DNA of 64,000 bases from Haliclystus octoradiatus (Eukaryota > Cnidaria > Staurozoa > Stauromedusae > Haliclystidae). Shown piece after piece: positions 27,901-39,000 of the stretch. The notes under the pieces were generated by a model that saw nothing but the letters and a program-made list of their open reading frames with translations, did no database searches and had not been told where the DNA came from. The first letter of the stretch is position 1. Each line of letters starts with the position of its first letter. The position numbers were made by a program, and so were the translations under genes. The stretch lies in NCBI GenBank assembly GCA_916610825.1, contig OU744448.1:1847501-1911500 (forward strand). Reading direction: 5' to 3'.

Positions 27901-30900
27901 TGGTAAGGTTCAGTGAAATATTTATATATCTATAAAGTAAAGTAATGTAGACGGTGTCGCCCTACCGAAGGCAACCGTACCACTCCTCTATTTCTAGATG
28001 AGTGGCTTTTTCGCTGAGAGCAATGATTTTAAACGCTCTTTGTTGATCTCAGCCGCGACACTGCAGATCAATTTCAACAGATCGCATGGCATAGATCTAG
28101 ATTGTCAATGCGCAACGATGCGCCGCAGCTACTCACAATGCAATTCCATCTGGACCATTCCATCCGCCACCCTCAGATGGTACTCATTTGATGTTTCAGA
28201 TAAAGTCAAGGCTGAGTTGACCTTAGGGGGATTTGAACCACAGTCGATCAGATATGATGCGATCTGATGTTCGGTTGCTCTGCCATCTGAGCTAATCCTC
28301 CCTATATATCTATGAGATGTAGTGATATGAACGTTAAATGCAGCTTGGCCTTTATCTTCATGATTGATTCAATGTGAAATACTATTTTAGACACCGCAGG
28401 AGTGACCATTATAGGCAGGTGCCCACTGTATAGAAGTAACCATTATAACATGTTTCACTGTACGCAAATTATTTATTTGTTTATGCAACTCGTTAACATC
28501 TGAGCAGGGTTCGATAAAATGCAGGATTAAATTTTGGTTACACTTCTTTGAATCTATGTCTTTTTACTTATTCGGAGCTATCAACTTTATTCATAGAAAC
28601 GTCGGGTTGCAGCTGAAAAGAATCGCACACAAGACAGACTGAGAGCACCAGTTATCTGTGTCCTTGGTCATGTTGATACAGGAAAAACAAAAATCTTGGA
28701 TAAGGTGCGTTTCAGTTTCAGATTAGATGGATTGTTGCCACGTCATTTTGTTAAGTAGACTTACAATTCTACCAGGTATAAATCAATACCAGAAGTTATG
28801 CGAATTATTTGATTGTTGAAATGTATGATTAAATTGATATTTATATGAGGTTAGAGTGTCAGGCAGATATTTAGTTTGCAATTTTAGTTTTGTGCTCATG
28901 TCAACAAAATGTGCAGTTCGACATTTGAGTCCCACCATCCAGGCACCATATGCGAAACAACAAACTATGTATTGTATAGCTTGTTGGAACAATTGTATCG
29001 TTGTGCATCAAGCATTGATTGATTATTATTCTGGCCATATCTATAAATTGAAACTTTTATATTTGAGGCACTTTTACATCTACACTGGACCCTAGAAGTT
29101 GAAAATAGTTTGCTTCGAATCCTAAACGTCAACAACTTCAGCTTTTAATCCTTTTATGTAGGCCTATGTTTTTGCTGGTAAACTGCTACTATTTGACAAG
29201 TACTGCCGATCTCGGCTCATTCTTCCCACATTGTTTTCTTTACTCTTCACATATATTTAATTATTTAGTTTTGTCCATGCTATAGATTCGTCATACAAAT
29301 GTACAAGATGGCGAAGCTGGTGGCATCACACAACAAATAGGTGCGACAATGGTACCAGTTGATGCTGTCAAGATACAAACCAAAATGGTTAAAGAAGTAA
29401 GGATACCACCATTAAACTGGTCCAAAAAAAAATTCAAATTTCAAACTTTTTTTTGGACCAGTCTAACCGCCATTGAAAAGTGGTTTGTAGTATATATTCA
29501 AGAACAGACGATGAAACTCATAAACTCATGTTGATTAGTTATAAATTTATAAACAATTATAAAATTCATAAACAATTATTAATTCATAATTTATTATAAA
29601 TTCATAAACAATTATTAATTCATAATTTATTATAAATTCAAGAGCAGATGATAATTCATCACATAACTCAAAACTCATAACCTCATGTTCATTAATTTGT
29701 TTTGGTTATGAGCATGGATTATGATCATAGAATGCCCCAGTGGGGCTAGTTCCATACAGCGCACAGCTGTGTACAGGAGAAGGGGTGTCAAATATTAGAA
29801 CATTCAAATGTACTTTATTTATGGCCCTTTGTCTTGATCTGAATTTTCACTTACACTTATTAACAATTCTTGAAAGAAAGCATTGCAGATAAGCTGGAAT
29901 TTCACTTATCGGAATTGAACTTATGCAGTAAAGGTGTGCGAATCTGATTGGATTTCGGATTGGATTGACATTTTTCTGTTGGATTAATTCGTATTTTAAA
30001 AATATTTTTAAATTGTTTTGGCAGTTTTATTTAGTTTTCAACAACATTTGTCATTAGATTTAAAACAAACAATGTCATGGTCATTCTGATGGTTAAGAAA
30101 CTGTAGTGTCGATCTTAGTAATATTTACTGTTGATAACAGTCAAATTGCAACGTTTATAATCTTTTTTAAAATGGCTACGAGAATTTTTTTTTTTAAGGT
30201 AAAAAAAAATTGGATCGGAACAGATTATTTTTTATCTTGAAATTCGGATCGGATTCGGATTTCGTATAGTTCATACCCGTGGTCAATTTTCAAAAAATCT
30301 GCTCCGATTCACACCTCTACTATGCATGTTACACCACACTATCTATAATACAACCACTAAAAAGTGTTCAATTGCACTGTAATTTCACCATTATTATTAT
30401 ATTAATCATACCTACTATTGCATGATTGATGTAATTGCTCAATGCCAATGTCATTGTTGAGTTGACTTTGGTCTAGCTGTACTATCTGAGCTAATTTTCT
30501 ATTAAAATTTATTCTACTTTTATTTCAGTTTCAATCTTTTGATCTACGACTTCCAGGATTGCTAATTATTGATACTCCAGGTCACGAATCTTTTAGGTAT
30601 TTGAATACTGTATATTATTTGAGTAATTCATCCCCCCTCGTATTTCCTTTGATAGATTGTTTATGTGTTTTTCAATTTCATTTAATTAAACCATGGAATT
30701 TACTTTTCCTTTCTGAAATCACGTTCTCTGAGTTTTTCTTGAAGATATCTGTTAAAAGGGTTGAATCCAAACTGGTGTTCTCTGGTCATCGTAATTGAAG
30801 TCATACTTTCATTAATTTTGTATTGATTTTTTTTTATTGACGGTTGTACTATTTAACATTCATGGACTTATTTTGAAAGGCAATGCCCATAATTGGGAGT

Positions 30901-32981
30901 TGGACTTGCGTAAGGAAAGTATAAACTTACGAAGCGTTTTAGTCTGTGTGTAGGCTAATAATATGCATCAATGAAATTTTATTGATTGTCGTCAGAGAGT
31001 CATAGCTAACTAGTGGCTATAAAGTGATTTTTAATAATTTCACATTATCTTACTTTTCAGCAATTTACGATCACGTGGGTCTAATCTCTGTGACATGGCT
31101 ATTCTCGTTGTTGATATTATGCACGGTCTTGAACCACAAACAATTGAATCAATTAATTTATTACGAAAGAAACAGACACCATTCGTAGTGGCATTAAACA
31201 AGGTAATTATTTGAAATGAGAAAAATTGAAAACATGCTACAAATTTTAGGAAGTGATAAAGCATTGCAATTTCTATTCTCAAAATTCAGAATGGACATTC
31301 AACAGAGTCCAAAATGGGACTAGAAAATTTTCAATATTAAACAAATGTTTGTACTAGAAGTGCTTGATGCTCTTCAGGCTGTATGTCTAACTTGTAATTA
31401 ATATTAATGATATAAGAAACAGATCTTAGGGATTGGGGTCAACAATCTTATCCAATAAATGCTTTGTAGGGAGTTTATAAAGTAATTTTTATGATGATAA
31501 AATTGAATTGACAGACTACCACCGCGGATAAAAATGTTTCTTTTCCTTTAATGATTGAGGCAGTGGCCTAGCTGACGAATTATTTATTTTTGAACAATTT
31601 TCCAGTATTAAATTACTGGTTTTAAATTTAATCAGTAGATCAATGGTTAACTCAGATGTCACTCTTTCCTTATTATATTATAATTTGAACTTGTAACAAT
31701 GTAATGGTGTTTATAGAGAACGTTATCTAATAATCAATAGTCGATTGTCGACTTTCTCGTCGGAAACACATCATGTTTGTAACTTCACAGTAGTTGTAGG
31801 ATAATATCTCTTTTCTTTGTTTTTCAAAGAATTTGATTGATTGTACTAGATAACTATAGGAAAACAATAGTGTGATGTATGCACAACTTTCTATTGGACT
31901 GTATCTAGTTCTTTGTCGTATTTTGATTTCAAATTATTAGGTTGATCGACTCTTTGAATGGAAGCGATCACCAACCACCCAATTTGAAGACACATTGAGA
32001 AAACAAAAGAAAAATACGAAATTAGAATTTGAAGAAAGAACACAGATTGTTATCAATGAGCTTGCAGAACAGGTATGTTACAAACAGGAATTATCTTAGG
32101 TGGCAGATTATTTCATGTGGCAAATACCCCCATAAGGTCAACTCAGCCTTGACGTTATTTGACCATCAATTACCACCTTAAGACAACCCTATGAAATAGT
32201 GTTCATGATATTATGAACGTGAAATTACCCAATTGTTCATGAATTTTTCATGATCAGTTCAGCTCTTGAACTTCCTTTATGAACTGAGAGCCAGGACCAG
32301 GTTGGACTATAGCTCCATGATGCTCACTTCAGCTCTTAAACTTTCTTCATGAATTGAGGACCAGGACCAGGTGGACTAGAGGACCAGATTAGGCTATTCC
32401 TCTATGACACTATTTTCTACTTTTTTAACAGGGGCTTAATTCAGCTTTATTCTACAAGAACACAAACCAGAAGAGTTACATTTCACTCGTGCCAACGTCT
32501 GCTCATTCAGGGGATGGTATGGGAGATTTAATGGCAATGATTTGCACTTTAACTCAAACACGATTAGCTGAGAAGTTGGCCTATTCTGCGTTTTTAGAAA
32601 GTACTGTAATGGAGGTGAGTGGCTGTTGTCATGGTTAGATGTGCCAGTTAGAGACATAGTTAGATTTCTTCATTAAATTGAGGATATTTTGACTTGACAA
32701 TGAGAGCTGTTCATGATTTTCTCGACTGTCCATGAACTTCTCCCTGAACTGTTCATGGACACGGTATAACAGTTCATGAACATTAAACGGCCAAATTTTC
32801 AAAGACTTATTCATGAACTCTTTATGGAAATCAGATCATTTAGCGTTCAGGAAATCATGAACTGTTTTTGCCGGGGAATAATTAAGGTTGAATTAGCTTA
32901 GATGGCAGAGCAATGGGACTCTTGATCTGATTGTATCAGTCCTTTGAAAAAAAGTTTGTATAACCTAAAGGTTCTGAATAA

Positions 32982-33016
<35 letters not shown>

Positions 33017-36000
33017 CGACTATTGTTCAAATCCCCTGATGGTCGATTCAGCCTTGACTTGATCTAAAACATCAAATGAGTACCATATTCGGATGGTAGA
33101 TGAATTGGTCGAGAGGGAATTGCACTGTTAGTAGTTGTGGTGCATGTGTATTGAATCCAAAATGGAACTCGAAACATTGATGATGATGATTCCAAGCATC
33201 ATGATTTATGCATGCCAGTAATGCATTGAGAAATATTGGCGTACCAGAACGGTAGAGCTCATTCCTCCCGCATTGTGTTTTTTCTTATTGGATCTAATTA
33301 TTCTATATTTTCTATTACCAGATTATTTTATATTATCATATTAGGTATACAAGATTAATACACTTTTCTTTGAGGCTGTACTTGACGATAAAAAGTTTTG
33401 TGTAAGGGGCAGCAATTGTTGCTAAGTATCACTATTGAGTGTTCTGTAAATAGTTACAAGAACCTAAAAGGTACAAAAACATAAAGCATTTTGAAAATGA
33501 ATGTGAAATGGCACACGGATACAGTTAACAAATCATCAGTCCATCTTTTAATCCATTGGTTGTAAAATGTTCCCAATAACTATTTCCAGCTACTCCTTTT
33601 TCCCATTGGATCTGATTATTGAATATTTTGTGTTTCAGGTGAAATCTCTACCTGGTTTAGGTACAACCATTGACGTCATTCTTGTCAATGGTAAATTAAA
33701 AGAAGGCGACACTATCATTACTGGTGGTATTGAGGGACCTATTGTAACACAGATTAGATCTGTTCTAACGCCGCAGCCAATGAGAGAATTAAGAGTAAAA
33801 AGTCAATATATTCATCATACTGAGATTGAAGCCGCACAAGGTGTCAAATTATGCGGAAAGGATCTGGAACGAGCAATTGCTGGCTCGCCGTTATTTGTTG
33901 CTGAACATCCAGATGAAATTGAACATTTCAAGGTAAGATTTATCCAGTCTGTATGAATAGTAGAGATGTAAACTCTTTGAACTAAATCCCCTTTAATATC
34001 ATTAATGGGTTCATCCCCAACAGGATCCAACAAAAGATGAACCCTTTGTGATCCTTAAGGCATTTCAACAATTATGGACCATAGACTTACATAGACTGCT
34101 GATTCCATTGCCAAACTTCATGGAAAACACATAGCGACCATGGGCATCCATAATGGCTGACGCAAGGTACCAAAACAGAGGCTTGAAAACCGCGAAATTT
34201 CAAGACATATTTTGAACAATTTTTGTTTCTAAATGATTTTTATTTATAAGAGTTATTTATGACTACCAATTTCAAGTTGCATCATACATGAGTTGAAAAT
34301 TCTATTTTTTAATCGCATTTGAAGGTAAATAGTATTTTTTTTTCAATTTTTATATTTCCTTGTCTCTCGGTGTGATTTTAAATTATTCATAAATGTTTGA
34401 AAATAATTGTGATCCTATGAACTAATCTCGCTTCGCTGGCAGGAAAATCCTATTTAAACTATCTTTCTATGACAGTGAGAACATATTGTTTGGAGTTTAG
34501 ATTACAAAAGAGTTTATAGGAGAGATCAAATAATTTTGAAAATGTCAATGAGGAGAGCGCTAAAATAAGTCCTTTGCGTCAGCCATCTTTGTTCCCCATG
34601 TTGCACATTTTCGTCAGCAGTCTATGTAAGTCTATGATTGGGACCTACAATAGCAAACTCTTCTGATTTCTGAATTTGCTCTAACCTTTTGGAATCTAGG
34701 ATTCCTTGATTATTGCTTTTGTCTAGTTGTCGTATTTTTTTCTATTTTGAAAGTTTAGTTGGCTTTATTTACATTCTTTTACTTATCTAGCGAGAAGTAG
34801 CTGAAATAACCAAACAGAGTCTCAGTGCAATCAAAGTGTCAGAAAGAGGTGTCTACGTACAGGCATCAACGCTTGGTTCACTGGAAGCCTTGTTGGAGTT
34901 TTTGAAAACATCCAAAATCCCAGTATGTGTTCATGTGAAGCATTCTCAATATATGATTAAGTAAAGTTCATGAACATTTAATGGCCCAATTATTGATGAA
35001 CAGTTCACAAGCAGTTCATGAAAATTCGGGGCCTTTTAACGTTCATAAACTGATCATGAACTCTTGAACTGTTTTTCACAGGGGGGGGGTAATAATATAC
35101 CAGTAGACTGCGACAGCATTTTAATATCAAATGTGCCGGTAAGACTTTCCTATTTTGATAAGAATGGCACCTTTTTCAATTTTGCTCATAGATATGATAT
35201 GAATTAGGCAAATAATTACAATGACTAGTATGATTGCAGAAAAGTCAAAATACAGTCAAACCCAATACAGTCAAACCCAATACAGTCAAACCCAATACAG
35301 TCAAACCCAATACAGTCAAACCCAATACAGTCAAACCCAATACAGTCAAACCCAATATAGTCAAACCCAATACAGTCAAACCCAATACAGTCAAACCCAA
35401 TACAGTCAAACCCAATACAGTCAAACCCAATACAGTCAAACCCAATACAGTCAAACCCAATACAGTCAAACCCAATACAGTCAAACCCAATACAGTCAAA
35501 CCCAATACAGTCAAACCCAATACAGTCAAACCCAATACAGTCAAACCCAATACAGTCAAACCCAATACAGTCAAACCCAATACAGTCAAACCCAATACAG
35601 TCAAACCCAATACAGTCAAACCCAATACAGTCAAACCCAATACAGTCAAACCCAATACAGTCAAACCCAATACTACAGTCAAACCCAATACAGTCAAACC
35701 CAATACAGTCAAACCCAATACAGTCAAACCCAATACAGTCAAACCCAATACAGTCAAACCCAATACAGTCAAACCCAATACAGTCAAACCCAATACAGTC
35801 AAACCCAATACAGTCAAACCCAATACAGTCAAACCCAATACAGTCAAACCCAATACAGTCAAACCCAATACAGTCAAACCCAATACAGTCAAACCCAATA
35901 CAGTCAAACCCAATACAGTCAAACCCAATACAGTCAAACCCAATACAGTCAAACCCAATACAGTCAAACCCAATACAGTCAAACCCAATACAGTCAAACC

Positions 36001-39000
36001 CAATACAGTCAAACCCAATACAGTCAAACCCAATACAGTCAAACCCAATACAGTCAAACCCAATACAGTCAAACCCAATACAGTCAAACCCAATACAGTC
36101 AAACCCAATACAGTCAAACCCAATACAGTCAAACCCAATACAGTCAAACCCAATACAGTCAAACCCAATACAGTCAAACCCAATACAGTCAAACCCAATA
36201 CAGTCAAACCCAATACAGTCAAACCCAATACAGTCAAACCCAATACAGTCAAACCCAATACAGTCAAACCCAATACAGTCAAACCCAATACAGTCAAACC
36301 CAATACAGTCAAACCCAATACAGTCAAACCCAATACAGTCAAACCCAATACAGTCAAACCCAATACAGTCAAACCCAATACAGTCAAACCCAATACAGTC
36401 AAACCCAATACAGTCAAACCCAATACAGTCAAACCCAATACAGTCAAACCCAATACAGTCAAACCCAATACAGTCAAACCCAATACAGTCAAACCCAATA
36501 CAGTCAAACCCAATACAGTCAAACCCAATACAGTCAAACTCGTCATAGCGACCACTCCTATTAAGCGGACACTTTTTTTAAGCGACCACGCTTCAGGCCG
36601 CCGTTGAATGAAGCAATAGAAAAGTGTTGTATTCAGCGACCACTCTTCAAACGCGACCAGCGACCGCCCCTTTTGGTCCCACGTTTGACTATTCATTGTT
36701 TTAAGTGACTGCTGTTAATTAATGAATAGTTAACAGCGCTACTTTAATTTAGCCTATGGTTCTATATTTCTATTGTTCTTATTCAGCGACCACTCCTTGT
36801 TAGCGACCATAATTGGAGGGTCCCTTGAGTGGTCACTTACGAGGAGTTTGATTGTATAACCACCATCTACAGTTCAGCCACCTGTCAATAACGGTCACTC
36901 TGTAGCAGTATCATTTCTATGATAATGGAAGGGTTAAGTCATCAGAGCAAAGGTTTCCAACACACTGTCACATATTACAGCCAAACCTTAACGTACAATA
37001 TATGTGTTACCTCTACAAAGCAGCCACCTATCTATTGTGGCCATTTCATCAATACTCAAAATAAGTTGGTTGAATCATCCCTATATTAATATGCCACTTG
37101 CATATGGTGAACAAATGATCTACATTAGCCAACGAAAAATAAAAGTTTGAAAATTGAATTTTGCATTCTCGATTTTATTAGATGGGTGTGAAAATCATAA
37201 GTTTTAAATTTGAGTTCAGAATATATTGGAAAATGGCCCTCTGAAGTGAGAGACAAAGACAACGGGGAAAACGCTTCAAAATTTCAAAAATATATATAAT
37301 TAAATCTCAGTATAAGTATTTTCGAATTATTTTTGATTTTTTTTTTTTTTTTTTTTTGGTTTATCATTTTTCAACGAACCGGGTAAGCTTACAGCTTTTT
37401 TTCACCGAGGTGGTTGGTTAATTTGTTAGTATTTTGAAGCTTGTGTGCGTTTAATAGCCGGATGCCCTTCCTGACGCCAACCTATAGTGCTCCGGACAGG
37501 GATTGAACCTGAGACCCTGCGGGCAGTGGTCCAACACCCTAGCCACTACACCAAGGCCGCACAATGTCTATGAAGGTAAAAATATCAGAAATAGTACTGT
37601 GGCATTCAAAACTCTAGTGGATGAGAACCTATACTGACAATTTGTGTTTCAAAATTATGGATTTGAATTCTTATGATGTATTTACCCATTAGACAATAAA
37701 ATCAAGAACGCTATTCAACTTTCAAACTTCATCTACATGCCATATATTATAGGGTATAGGCCTACTACAGGTTTCACTGTCTGGCTACAGGAGACAAAAA
37801 GGCCAGTTAATTCTTCTATAAATCATACAAATCGATAATCTGTAAAAAAAACCTAAAAACTAATTACTAATTTGATAATAATATTATTTATGTGTGCTCT
37901 ATTTCTAGTATTGCGGTGTTAATATTGGTCCCGTACATAAACGGGATATCATGCGAGCCTCAGTGATGTTAGAACACAACCCAATGTAAGTTTACATAAT
38001 GTCGTTTCCGTTAAAAATGAAATGTGATGTTTCTATAAAATATTTTTTCTTTCAGTATTGTAATTTTGTTTTGTTTTGGTGGACCTGTATGTAGTGACCA
38101 CCTGGCAAAAGTGACCTGACATCTCAACATCATTTTTGAAGAGATTTCACAATTAACCTATCACCTGTAACCTATGTACACATACAGTGGCAACCAGTGT
38201 TTGCATGAACCAAATGCCTTCGGTAGGGCGATACGGTCTTTAATATCAACTTAGTAGCACCCACATTGTGCAATGGTATGTCCATTGCATCCACCCTGTT
38301 TATAGAAACCACCTGTCTACAACGGTCAGATTTTGTCTAGATTATATTACTTCTTCTGCTGATTTGAATATTTCATCTTATTTCACAGGTATGCAGTCAT
38401 TCTTGCTTTTGATGTGAAAGTTGAAAAGGACGCTCAAGATATCGCTGATAAAGAAGGCGTTAAAGTGTTTACTGCGGATATCATTTATCATTTATTTGAC
38501 AAGTTCACAGCATTTACAGCGGTAAACTTTTCCATACCTAATTTGTATAATAGAAATTTGTCTAGCTCAGGTGATTTCCATTCCGCTTCGACAGGGTAGC
38601 TCAAATAGAACTTTGAAAGAATACTCATAGAAATTCAGATCATTAAGTAGATTTCCAAAATATATTTTTATAAAAGACATGTAATCCTGAAAAAAATGTA
38701 TAGCTATAAACCTCTTCCCTTTGGTTGTGTATACATCTGATTTCTTCATTTCAAAACAGTTACTCTCTATAGTATTTGAACGTCCCCGCCTCGTTTACGG
38801 TAACAAACGTATGGACGTAACCACCCGGGACATCCACATTGTATCTTCTAAATCATTGACGTCATCAACATGTTATTTTTGTAGGAATACAAACAAAAGA
38901 AACGGGATGAATTCAAACATATTGCTATCTTTCCATGCAAACTACGTGTTCTACCGCAACATATTTATAATTCACGTGATCCCATTGTCATTGGTGTAAA

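Noticed and set aside
35221..36696. Open frames of more than 440 codons with YSQTQ, VKPNT or VLGLT repeats
   Set aside because: They are translations of the 15-bp minisatellite inside an eIF5B intron. Three frames across both strands are open only because the unit lacks stops in them.
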